A stretch of DNA of 64,000 nt, taken from CALKZN01 sp050633785 (GTDB lineage Bacteria > Pseudomonadota > Gammaproteobacteria > Arenicellales > Arenicellaceae). Below, piece by piece: positions 1 through 7,276 of this stretch. Position 1 is the first letter of the stretch. The number at the start of each line of letters is the position of its first letter. The position numbers were made by a program, and so were the translations under genes. Where the stretch lies: assembly GCA_050633785.1 (NCBI GenBank), contig JBOEHE010000033.1, positions 1 to 64,000 on the forward strand, given 5' to 3'. Below the pieces are notes generated by a model that worked only from the letters and a program-made list of their open reading frames with translations, searched no databases and was not told the origin of the DNA.

Positions 1-16
1 CTGGATCACCTCCTTT
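1..16 (+). rRNA. 3' end of 16S rRNA (partial)
   Basis: The first bases, CTGGATCACCTCCTTT, are the universally conserved 3' end of bacterial 16S rRNA and contain the anti-Shine-Dalgarno CCTCC. Only this tail is in the window; the rest of the gene would lie upstream. It is followed by a spacer and a tRNA, as in a normal rrn operon, but no 23S sequence follows within the window. The match is short but diagnostic. Confidence 0.88.
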
Positions 17-20
17 AGGA

Positions 21-50
21 GTCCGAACCTGATTCTTCGGAATCACGGAC
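21..50 (+). other. Stem-loop with TTCG tetraloop just after 16S
   Basis: GTCCG (21-25) pairs with CGGAC (46-50), and inside it TGATTC (30-35) pairs with GAATCA (40-45) around a TTCG tetraloop; AACC (26-29) is left as a bulge. It lies in the 16S-tRNA spacer and is probably part of the precursor rRNA folding or processing structure. A second smaller hairpin, GGACC (98-102) with GGTCC (113-117), lies just before the tRNA. Neither has a T-tract, so they are not terminators. Confidence 0.5.
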
Positions 51-121
51 ATCCGGTAGGCGACGCTGCGTCAATCTCATTTCTGCCTGATTTTCAGGGA
101 CCGACCTTTGGTGGTCCGAAT

Positions 122-198
122 GGGCCTGTAGCTCAGTTGGTTAGAGCAGTGGACTCATAATCCATTGGTCCTTGGTTCGAGTCCAAGCAGGCCCACCA
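122..198 (+). tRNA. tRNA with CAT anticodon (elongator Met or Ile2)
   Basis: A 77-nt cloverleaf with acceptor arms GGGCCTG and CAGGCCC, D-loop AGCTCAGTTGGTTAGAGC, anticodon loop CTCATAA with CAT at 156-158, T-loop GGTTCGAGTCC and an encoded CCA at the 3' end. The fully paired first acceptor base pair argues against initiator tRNA. CAT is shared by elongator tRNA-Met and by tRNA-Ile2, whose C34 is modified to lysidine; the sequence alone does not let me separate them. It sits about 105 bp after the 16S end, where tRNA-Ile(GAT)/Ala(TGC) would be usual. Confidence 0.93.
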
Positions 199-403
199 TT
201 TAAGCAAAAATGACCCACCATCCAATGTCCACAGCTAGACTCACCTCTTTATAACGGCGCATTGGTCCTTGGTTCGAGTCCAAGCAGGCCCACCATTTAA
301 GCAAAAATGACCCACCACCCAATGTCCACAGCTGGACTCACCTCTTTATAACGGCGCATTGGTCCTTGGTTCGAGTCCAAGCAGGCCACCATTTAAGCAA
401 AAA
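163..403 (+). repeat. 97-bp tandem repeat carrying the tRNA 3' half (about 2.5 copies)
   Basis: The unit starts inside the tRNA at CATTGGTCCTTGG (163) and recurs at 260 and 357, giving an exact 97-bp period. Each copy contains the T arm, acceptor 3' strand and CCA of the tRNA followed by about 60 bp of spacer; the third copy is partial and ends near 403. Copies differ at only a few bases, and the third has lost one C in GCAGGCCCACCA. Only the first copy is joined to a complete tRNA 5' half, so copies two and three cannot fold into tRNAs. Confidence 0.92.
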
Positions 404-411
404 GGATCCAA

Positions 412-705
412 TTACCCTTGAATGCACTTATTACTAATAAGTCTAAATAAAAGCAGGTTGGTTGAGAGGTGTATCATATTGGCAAGAGGCACTCCATCTG
501 ACACCCCTGTTTTGACCCCAATATAGGGAGCTAAGATATAAAAACTCAAAGAAAGGAAATACAGGGATAAAATTATTTGAGTAACAATAACGCTAAAACT
601 CTTTCTACTTACTTTTTCTTTTTTAAATGAAAAGATCGATAAAATAGTAAGGGTCACTAAACTACCCACTATTGTAAAAAGTATATCACTGGAAAAAGAA
701 GTCAT
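412..705 (-). CDS. Hypothetical small membrane protein
   Basis: About 97 residues with three predicted membrane segments: one near the N-terminus (LFTIVGSLVTLTILSIF), a second around IILSLYFLSLSFYILAPYI and a weaker one near the end. A basic KKEKVSRK stretch between the first two suggests a cytoplasmic loop. The frame is open up to 744, but I place the start at the ATG at 705 because AGGAGGG lies 9 nt upstream. I do not recognise a family. It lies next to the tRNA repeats among gene fragments, so it may be a transferred or decaying gene. Confidence 0.55.
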   Translation of the reverse strand: MTSFSSDILFTIVGSLVTLTILSIFSFKKEKVSRKSFSVIVTQIILSLYFLSLSFYILAPYIGVKTGVSDGVPLANMIHLSTNLLLFRLISNKCIQG

Positions 706-771
706 TCTCTTACACCCTCCTATATTAAGAACCAAGAATACCAAGACATTATTAGTTATTCAAAAAAGGCC

Positions 772-1041
772 CTATGAGCGAATTAATGTCTTGATAGATT
801 TCGTCAATTTCTTCTGATAACCCTGACGAACCCAGTTTTCCAGAATCGCAAAAACCCCTTCATTGATGAAAATCAGTGGATCCGATGTCAACGGGTCGAT
901 GTTACCATGTGCTTTAATGTCGTTCTTTGATAAGCGGTCGACAAGCAATTTAAAGTGACCGAAAATCATTTGGTCAGCTGTTGAATTTACTTGGCGATAA
1001 AAGGCCTGTCGATGCGACTTAACATGCTCAAACAACGGCAA
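772..1041 (-). pseudogene. TetR-family regulator fragment lacking its DNA-binding domain
   Basis: The translated segment (FEHVKSHRQAFYRQV..., ending FINEGVFAILENWVRQG) resembles the ligand/dimerisation half of TetR regulators of the TetR_C group, which typically carry a pattern like f.h...~r..f...l and a terminal G...i...W...G. The N-terminal helix-turn-helix of about 60 residues is absent. The frame continues upstream to about 1124 without a convincing ATG and runs into the next gene's 3' end; the only nearby start is a TTG at 1039-1041 with no ribosome site. I read it as the 3' remnant of a broken regulator gene. Family assignment is from pattern memory only. Confidence 0.5.
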
Positions 1042-1123
1042 CAGATAATGAAATTGCCCTTTGATTTGGGCAGAAATTAAAACAATATGGGTAATATATT
1101 TATATCGACATTTAAAAAAACAC

Positions 1124-1600
1124 TTAAGCTTCCTCAGCCATCATTCGCTTTACGACATCTTCACTCATGCGCATATCTGCACTGTTAAATCGGCGGTAAC
1201 TGCCTTGCAGTGGGTCACCACGTAAATAGACTGGGCGCTGTTTAGCTGGCGCTCTGGGAACGTGGATATGGATAACATTTTTTCCGGCAATCGAGATAAC
1301 TTTGACCCAGTGCTCCAATAGAATATTAGAACTCACATTATCAGGATCTTGCAGACCATGCCATAGTTCCTTAAGCACTTTACCAGTGTCCTCAATACCC
1401 GCAAGGACATAGGTTTCTCCATATTCTTCTCGCAAACCCAGAAAAATATCGCCGCCAAATGTATTGGCGAAAGCACTGTAAGACTCCCATATATCATCAG
1501 GCAGTTGCCCTTTTCCGTCTCTGCCTTGGGCTAGTTTACACTCAACATCAAATGCTTCCCTGATTTCAGCAATGTCGTTTAATGTGGCTATTTCTCGCAT
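1124..1600 (-). CDS. AlbA_2 (Schlafen-type) domain protein, short form
   Basis: 158 residues that match the AlbA_2 / divergent AAA-4 fold (PF04326): an early E.KLA, then ESYSAFANTFGGDIFLG with the conserved A(F/I)ANT.GG core, an HIHVPRA strand and YLRGDPLQGSYRR near the end. AlbA_2 domains bind nucleic acid and normally form the N-terminal third of proteins of 400-500 residues. Here the protein stops shortly after the domain, so it is either a stand-alone short form or C-terminally truncated. The start is well supported: GGGAGGTG lies 8 nt before the ATG at 1600. It neighbours a broken TetR gene in a tRNA-adjacent region, consistent with accessory DNA. Confidence 0.75.
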   Translation of the reverse strand: MREIATLNDIAEIREAFDVECKLAQGRDGKGQLPDDIWESYSAFANTFGGDIFLGLREEYGETYVLAGIEDTGKVLKELWHGLQDPDNVSSNILLEHWVKVISIAGKNVIHIHVPRAPAKQRPVYLRGDPLQGSYRRFNSADMRMSEDVVKRMMAEEA

Positions 1601-1814
1601 CTATACACCTCCCAACAAGTCGATGCCGGTCATTCAAGCCTATTTTAATAATTTTTTTATGGAGTTGTAATGACCGTTTTTTCTTATAAGCTTAGTCCAA
1701 AAAAACACTTTTCGCTGAAACTTCAATCACTTGACTGGTTGCACAACAAATTTGCTAAGTCAATTAACACCTGACATTCAAGCTATATTTGCTTGCAAAC
1801 GCAAACAAACAATA

Positions 1815-1831
1815 CTGGAAAAATTTCCCAC
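1815..1831. promoter_or_regulatory. Degenerate copy of the recurring GTGGGAA/TTCCCAC palindrome
   Basis: CTGGAAAAATTTCCCAC matches 15 of 17 positions of the perfect site at 23496-23512. It lies about 60 bp before the glycosyltransferase gene that opens the 1.9-19.3 kb cluster. Its left half is imperfect, so it may be chance; the case rests on the better copies at 23.5, 35.2 and 48.4 kb. Confidence 0.35.
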
Positions 1832-1893
1832 GCTACGGTAGAGTTTAATTCACTTATTGACAAGTAAATCTCAAGCATTCCCATGGAGAAAAT

Positions 1894-3150
1894 GTGACAG
1901 AATCAATCGAACTTTTGCATATCTTAATGATAGCACCGCAGCCGTTCTTTTCTGCTCGTGGCACACCATTCAGTGTCTTACATAGAATTCGTGCATTATT
2001 AGAGCTGGGCCATACGGTAGACTTAATCACGTATGGCTATGGAGAAGATATAGGCCTCAAAAACTTTCCAAGCGAATTGCGTATTATTCGATCACGCAAA
2101 CTGCCTGGAGTGAACCGGGTGAAGATAGGACCATCGATACCCAAAATTTTTCTGGATATACTGCTGTATTGGAAAACGCGTAAAATACTCAAAGATTCGA
2201 TCCGAAAAGGTCGACAGTATGACGTCATACACTCTCATGAAGAGGCAGCTTTCTGGGCCATGCCACTGAGCAAAAAGTATAATTTGCCTCATTTATACGA
2301 TATGCACAGCAGCCTGCCTCAGCAATTATCAAATTTTAAATCGTACAATTTAAACTTCCTGCGCAGCATTTTCGAAAAACTCGAAAACAAAGTATTAGAC
2401 ACCTCAAATGGCGTGATCACTATTTGTGATGATCTGGCGAAAATTGCTGAAGCCAGAGTTCCTGATACGCCGCATAAAATGATTGAAAATATTGGAGATG
2501 ACAGCAAGGTTTTTTCCCCTTCACCAGAAAATATGCTGTCTGAACTCAACCTCTCAGGTAAACGAGTGTTGTTGTACACCGGCACTTTTGAAGCTTATCA
2601 AGGCATTGACTTACTCATTGATTCACTGCCTGTCGTTAAAGCCAAGCACCCAGATGTGGTCACTGTGTTGGTAGGAGGTCGTGATGATCAGATCGCTTTA
2701 TACCAAAAACAAGCTGAATCTCTAGGGGTTCAGGATGTAGTGCGATTCACTGGAACCGTTCACCCATCGCAGATTCCTAATTTTCTCCAAGTCTGTGAAC
2801 TTATTGTTTCGCCACGGTCTCGGGGCACGAATACGCCATTGAAAATATACAACTATATGCGTCAAAACAGACCCTTGGTGGCAACTGACCGGCACACACA
2901 TACGCAAATCCTGAATCCGGATGTTTCTTGTCTGGTTGACGCAACTCCCGAAAGTTTTGCTGCCGGCATTATGCGAGTGCTCAACGATAAAGACTATGCT
3001 CAAAAACTATCTGACTCTGCAAAACGCTTTGCTGATGAGCACTTTTCCGATGAAAACTATGTATCTATGGTCAAAGAGGTCTATACCAAAATGCTGCATC
3101 AACCGTGCCATAAAACACCGCGTGATATGAGTGTAAGCAGTGAATGCTGA
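1894..3150 (+). CDS. GT4-family glycosyltransferase
   Basis: 418 residues with the GT-B fold of family 4. The N-terminal half opens with HILMIAPQPFFSARGTPFSV, the loop that in this family binds the acceptor side, followed by DVIHSHEE. The C-terminal half has VLLYTGTFEAYQGIDLLI (first strand of the donor domain), VVTVLVGG, VRFTGTVHPSQIP and SPRSRGTNTPLKIYNYM, which replaces the usual E-x7-E region with a T/N-rich variant. It would transfer a sugar from a nucleotide donor to a lipid-linked or glycan acceptor at the cytoplasmic membrane face. The start is a GTG at 1894 preceded by GGAGAAAAT. It is the first gene of the surface-glycan cluster and overlaps the next gene by 11 bp. Confidence 0.88.
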   Translation: MTESIELLHILMIAPQPFFSARGTPFSVLHRIRALLELGHTVDLITYGYGEDIGLKNFPSELRIIRSRKLPGVNRVKIGPSIPKIFLDILLYWKTRKILKDSIRKGRQYDVIHSHEEAAFWAMPLSKKYNLPHLYDMHSSLPQQLSNFKSYNLNFLRSIFEKLENKVLDTSNGVITICDDLAKIAEARVPDTPHKMIENIGDDSKVFSPSPENMLSELNLSGKRVLLYTGTFEAYQGIDLLIDSLPVVKAKHPDVVTVLVGGRDDQIALYQKQAESLGVQDVVRFTGTVHPSQIPNFLQVCELIVSPRSRGTNTPLKIYNYMRQNRPLVATDRHTHTQILNPDVSCLVDATPESFAAGIMRVLNDKDYAQKLSDSAKRFADEHFSDENYVSMVKEVYTKMLHQPCHKTPRDMSVSSEC

Positions 3151-3901
3151 TGCCGTTGCTGACTATTGGGACAACAATGTAGCCAATTGGAAAATAGCCT
3201 CACACCTGGACTCAGGCAGCCCTGATTTTTTCGCTGAAGTTGAACGCTATCGTTTTGATAAACTCAACTATCTGCCCAAGGTTGTTGATTACTCAGCTTA
3301 TGCCAATAAAGACGTTTTAGATGTTGGTTGCGGCCTAGGCACAGACTTGTCACGCTTCGCCCGGGGCGGGGCCAATTGCACTGGAATTGATCTTTCTTCT
3401 CAAGCGATAGCCTTGGCAGAAAAAAACTTTAAACAGCGCAATCTGCACGCACATTTCAAGCAAATGGATGGCGAACAGTTGGAGTTTGCCGACAACAGCT
3501 TTGATTTTATCTATTGTCACACAGTCCTACATTTCACCCCCCATCCACAAAAGATGATCAATGAAATCAAGCGTGTCTTAAAACCAGGTGGCACAGCCTT
3601 ATTAATGACCATCAACCGTGGTTCATGGCTTTATTTTCTACATCGTGTTGCGGGTATGAAAATAGACTATATGGATGCACCAGTATTTCATAAATTCAAT
3701 TATGCTGAATTTGATCAATTATGTTCAAACTTACCCAAACGCACTATGGTCGTGGAACGATTCCCTGTGCGTACTGAGGTACATAAAGGCTGGAAAGCGA
3801 TTATTTACAACCGCTTGTTTGTTGACCTCTATAATGCTCTGCCTCAACGTTTGATCGGAAAGACAGGTTATCACCTGCTGGCCTTTGCTGAGAAAAGTTA
3901 A
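3140..3901 (+). CDS. Class I SAM-dependent methyltransferase
   Basis: 253 residues with a Rossmann methyltransferase core: motif I DVLDVGCGLGTDLSRFA near residues 58-74, the acidic ribose-binding GIDLSSQAI, then FDFIYCHTVLHFTPHP and a post-motif LKPGGTALLM. The first 50 residues (including YWDNNVANWKIA) are typical of UbiE/Methyltransf_11 proteins that modify small molecules or sugars. It overlaps the GT4 gene by 11 bp, implying translational coupling, so a role in methylating the glycan or its precursor is likely but not shown. Confidence 0.88.
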   Translation: MNADAVADYWDNNVANWKIASHLDSGSPDFFAEVERYRFDKLNYLPKVVDYSAYANKDVLDVGCGLGTDLSRFARGGANCTGIDLSSQAIALAEKNFKQRNLHAHFKQMDGEQLEFADNSFDFIYCHTVLHFTPHPQKMINEIKRVLKPGGTALLMTINRGSWLYFLHRVAGMKIDYMDAPVFHKFNYAEFDQLCSNLPKRTMVVERFPVRTEVHKGWKAIIYNRLFVDLYNALPQRLIGKTGYHLLAFAEKS

Positions 3902-3912
3902 ACGAGCACACT

Positions 3913-5505
3913 ATGCAACGTGACCTGAGCCGTTTTATCGGCAAAACATTCGATCTGATCGTTATCGGCGCAGGCGTTCATGGCGCTTGCGTTGCGCGTG
4001 ATGCAGCACTACGTGGCTTGAGCGTTGCTTTGATTGACCAAGGCGATCTATGCGGTGCAACCAGTCACAACTCATTGAAAACCATCCATGGCGGCATTCG
4101 TTATTTACAGCATCTGAATTTCAAGCGCACTCTGGAGTGCATTAACGAGCAAAAGTATTGGCTGCGAACAGCACCGCATCTGATAAAGCCCCTTCCCTTT
4201 CTCATGCCCACCTATGGCCATGGCGCCAGAGGTCCTGAAGCCATGTGGTGCGGTATCAAAATGTATGAAACCATGGGAATCGGCCGTAACCGTTCTATCC
4301 CTGAGTACCGACGCATTCCCAATGGCAAGGTAATTTCCAAAGCAGAATGCTTAAAACTGGCTCCCGGCATCAGTGTTGAAGGCTTGACCGGTGGTGCCAT
4401 CTGGTATGACGCACAAGCGGAAAACACCGATCGTGCGGTAATTGAAATAGCACAATCCGCAGCTGAGAATGGCGCTTGCGTTGCCAATTACCTGAGAGCC
4501 GACAATTTAATTATCGACCAGAAATGTGTTCGCGGCATACATGTCAGTGATCAAATCAGCGGTGATTGTTTCGATATTCATGGAGAACTGGTGATCAATG
4601 CTGCCGGCCCCTGGGCTGCGCAATGGCTGACCCGTAACCAGGAAAACCTGCAACAGCAGCATCATCTACCATTAACCAAGAGCATGAATATTGTTACCCG
4701 GCAGCTACTACCAGAACATGCTATCGGCATACAAAGTTCTCAGGCCTCAGACTCTGTAGTTGGCAGTAGCAAGCGCTTATATTTTATTGTTCCATGGCAG
4801 GATCGTTCAATGGTTGGCACTACACACTTTCATTATGACGGTGCGATCAACACCCTCAGCAATGAACGCGAAACCATGAAACAGGAAATACAACAGTTTA
4901 TTGATGAAATAAACCAGGCTTATCCTGACATTAATTTAGCGCTGGACGATGTTATATATTGCTATCATGGGCTGACTCCGGCTAACGAACCTTCCCAACA
5001 CGCAAACGCTACTCGCTTGCATCATAGTAAGGTGATTGACCATGCTGACAATGATGCCATCGACGGATTGATCAGTATTATCAGCATCAAATGGACCACA
5101 GCTCGACTCATTGCGGAAAAGGTAACTGATCTGGCTGCAAAGAAGTTGAGCAAACTCAACAAACATATTGGTCCCTGCAAAACTCGTACGCAAGTCTTTA
5201 CGAACGCCAAAAATCCCCTTTCATCTGTTAACGCACAAACAAGCGATGAAGATCTTATTCGTTTTTGCAAACGTTGTATCAATGAAGAAATGACGCTTTC
5301 ATTGACTGACTTGCTGTTGCGTAGAACAGATGCAGTGATGCGCAACAACTTGTCCATTGAACAAATCAGAGTATTAGCCCAAACCTTATCAGACAGCCTC
5401 AATTGGACAGCAAATGAACAACAACAACAATTAAGTCAACTGCAACATATATGGCTGGCACCTGAGCTTCAGCAGCAATTGACCAATGAGTTTTTATGGT
5501 CTTAA
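3913..5505 (+). CDS. GlpD-like FAD-dependent glycerol-3-phosphate dehydrogenase
   Basis: 530 residues. The N-terminus carries the FAD dinucleotide-binding motif DLIVIGAGVHGACVARDAALRG, followed by the GlpD hallmark GATSHNSLKTIHGGIRYLQ. Downstream are VINAAGPWAA and LYFIVPWQDRSMVGTTHFHYDG, both typical of the GlpD/DAO family, and a C-terminal helical region like the GlpD cap. The enzyme oxidises glycerol-3-phosphate to dihydroxyacetone phosphate and passes electrons to quinones at the membrane. No glpF, glpK or glpR is nearby; instead it is 11 bp behind the methyltransferase in a glycan cluster. It may therefore act on a glycerol-phosphate-containing precursor or on a different substrate. Family assignment is firm, substrate inferred. 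Confidence 0.85.
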   Translation: MQRDLSRFIGKTFDLIVIGAGVHGACVARDAALRGLSVALIDQGDLCGATSHNSLKTIHGGIRYLQHLNFKRTLECINEQKYWLRTAPHLIKPLPFLMPTYGHGARGPEAMWCGIKMYETMGIGRNRSIPEYRRIPNGKVISKAECLKLAPGISVEGLTGGAIWYDAQAENTDRAVIEIAQSAAENGACVANYLRADNLIIDQKCVRGIHVSDQISGDCFDIHGELVINAAGPWAAQWLTRNQENLQQQHHLPLTKSMNIVTRQLLPEHAIGIQSSQASDSVVGSSKRLYFIVPWQDRSMVGTTHFHYDGAINTLSNERETMKQEIQQFIDEINQAYPDINLALDDVIYCYHGLTPANEPSQHANATRLHHSKVIDHADNDAIDGLISIISIKWTTARLIAEKVTDLAAKKLSKLNKHIGPCKTRTQVFTNAKNPLSSVNAQTSDEDLIRFCKRCINEEMTLSLTDLLLRRTDAVMRNNLSIEQIRVLAQTLSDSLNWTANEQQQQLSQLQHIWLAPELQQQLTNEFLWS

Positions 5506-5532
5506 TTTCTGACCAAAAATACCGAAAACCTT

Positions 5533-5721
5533 TTAAAGACCGTTGATGTTTATCTTTATTGTTTGTTCTGCGTAGCTGGTTGTAATGCTCAAATGTCTGA
5601 ATGCTCGTCTCAATAGCAGAACATGACAATGATCACAGCTTACCAACTGTTCATGGGGTAAAAATGAATTATCCTCAGCACCTAATTGAACATACTTTTC
5701 AAGTGTGCCCAAGGGTGTCAT
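5533..5721 (-). CDS. Possible small hypothetical protein, antisense to the cluster
   Basis: A 62-codon frame in the 277-bp gap between the GlpD-like and VTC genes, on the opposite strand. The reason to keep it is GGGAGG placed 6 nt before its ATG at 5721, a much better ribosome site than chance frames have. The product contains a CDHCH cluster near the middle that could bind metal. No family is recognised and the gene may be spurious. Confidence 0.28.
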   Translation of the reverse strand: MTPLGTLEKYVQLGAEDNSFLPHEQLVSCDHCHVLLLRRAFRHLSITTSYAEQTIKININGL

Positions 5722-5782
5722 AATCGCCTCCCATATGTACCAGTCAATCCATCAAACGTTAATTTCAGGTAAACACTGAGCG

Positions 5783-6478
5783 ATGTCCCGCCGAGAAAGT
5801 GAATTAAAATTCACTCACGAAGTTCATTCTTCTGACAATTTGCTGCGCAGTTTGCAGCGAACCTGTAATCCTGACGGCAAATTCCAGTCGAATATTATCA
5901 ATAGCATCTATTTCGACACACACGATTGGCGACTGGCGATGGAGAAAGCATCCAGCGATTATCTAAAAAGCAAAGTCAGACTGAGATGGTATCAATCGAA
6001 CAATAAAAATGATCAACAAACATTGTCAAAATGTTTTCTAGAGTTCAAACGCAAAATTGGCTCAAAGCGGGAAAAAACTCGCATAGAGATGCCTTTTGAC
6101 GGAACCAGTGCTATCTGCGAAGTTCAGAAACCTGCCACCCAACGCTTATTGCAAGAGCATATTGCGCGTAATGCGCCTGACCTGGTCGGGTTTGATTTAT
6201 CTGCCAAAATTCTAGTGCAATACACTCGCCATCGATTTATTGAACAAATGTCAAACACACGCATTTCTTTAGATACCAATATCAAAGCCAGCAGCATAGA
6301 TCGCAGCTTCGCACAGGATTTCAGCAAGATACGATTGAAAGACGCCGTGCTTGAGGTAAAAGGCGATTGCGAAGATTTGCCATTTGCCTTACGCCGGGTC
6401 AATGCCTGTAATTTAAAAAAAGCGGCTTTTTCAAAATATTATGAAAGTTTTGTCCTGCTATCAGGCTACCAGCAATAA
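5783..6478 (+). CDS. VTC-domain (polyphosphate polymerase-like) protein
   Basis: 231 residues covering a complete VTC tunnel domain (PF09359): the opening ESELKF, the SIYFDTHDW strand, KVRLRWYQ, FLEFKRKIGSKREKTRIEM with its clustered Lys/Arg, DAVLEVKGD and the closing AAFSKYYESFVLL. In yeast Vtc4 this barrel polymerises ATP gamma-phosphate into polyphosphate, with basic residues lining the tunnel and a late Glu binding metal; the corresponding K/R and E positions appear present here. Bacterial members usually stand beside DUF4956 and CotH genes, as here. Reaction in bacteria is not established for this subgroup; polyphosphate or another phosphate polymer is the inference. Confidence 0.82.
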   Translation: MSRRESELKFTHEVHSSDNLLRSLQRTCNPDGKFQSNIINSIYFDTHDWRLAMEKASSDYLKSKVRLRWYQSNNKNDQQTLSKCFLEFKRKIGSKREKTRIEMPFDGTSAICEVQKPATQRLLQEHIARNAPDLVGFDLSAKILVQYTRHRFIEQMSNTRISLDTNIKASSIDRSFAQDFSKIRLKDAVLEVKGDCEDLPFALRRVNACNLKKAAFSKYYESFVLLSGYQQ

Positions 6479-6543
6479 GCAATACTTTCGCCTTAACAAT
6501 GAATATCAACAGTTAGTGAACACTTTTTTTCACGGGTAACATT

Positions 6544-7239
6544 ATGAGCAATTACGATTTTCTTAAATCTCTACTCACCACCATTCCAGAGGATAGCCGC
6601 AATATTTCATTGTATGGCTTTGCATTTCTAGTCATTGTTTCTATTGTAATGGCGTTGTTGATTGCTCATCTATACACCCGTTTCTTTGATGCAAACTCAA
6701 CTGGCTCAAGGATCCATCGAGCCTTTCCTTTGATGGGACCGGCAGTAACCACTATTTTCCTGACGGTGCAATTTTCTTTACCACTATCTCTTGGTTTGTT
6801 GGGAGCGCTGTCTATCGTACGTTTTCGTACCCCGATTAAAGAACCCGAAGAAATTGGTTTCATCCTGTTGGTGATTGCCTGTTCCATTTCCATTGCAACC
6901 TATAATATTGCTTTCGCCGCACTGCTTTATGTGATTGTGTTCATAGCACTGTTGCTTTTGCAGCGTACCGGCAGTTTCAATTCTGCTAACGCCAATGCAG
7001 TAGTGTTGAACCTTCTGATCAGCGACGAACCCGCAGAATCATCAATGACGACGGTTCAAGCCATTACTGAAAAGCTGAAGGCGCAAAAAATCAAACACAC
7101 TATCTCCAGCGTACATGTTGATGAAAATAAAACGAATGCCTCTATTTTATTGAAAAACCACAAAGACGATGATTTCGGCTTTATCACTGCTATCGCTAAA
7201 GATTTCTCCAATGTGAGCCTTGATTATTACCGTCGCTAA
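6544..7239 (+). CDS. DUF4956 membrane protein
   Basis: 231 residues with a TM segment near residues 22-42, further hydrophobic segments covering about 60-145, and a soluble C-terminal domain of about 75 residues (from SSMTTVQAI onward). The central stretch LGLLGALSIVRFRTPIKEP is the DUF4956 signature, where an SIVRFRT motif lies between membrane helices. Function of the family is unknown; it co-occurs with VTC-domain proteins and is thought to form a membrane partner for them, so it may anchor the VTC domain or export its product. It lies 65 bp after the VTC gene and 37 bp before the CotH gene. Confidence 0.85.
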   Translation: MSNYDFLKSLLTTIPEDSRNISLYGFAFLVIVSIVMALLIAHLYTRFFDANSTGSRIHRAFPLMGPAVTTIFLTVQFSLPLSLGLLGALSIVRFRTPIKEPEEIGFILLVIACSISIATYNIAFAALLYVIVFIALLLLQRTGSFNSANANAVVLNLLISDEPAESSMTTVQAITEKLKAQKIKHTISSVHVDENKTNASILLKNHKDDDFGFITAIAKDFSNVSLDYYRR

Positions 7240-7276
7240 ATCGATTTCAATCTGTTAGATACTGGAACGATAGCCT

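Noticed and set aside
163..403. CRISPR-like array
   Set aside because: The spacing is periodic, but the repeated unit is the whole 97 bp including the so-called spacer; there are no variable spacers and no cas genes.
5022..5402. 126-codon minus-strand frame
   Set aside because: Antisense to the GlpD-like gene, which has full-length family motifs.
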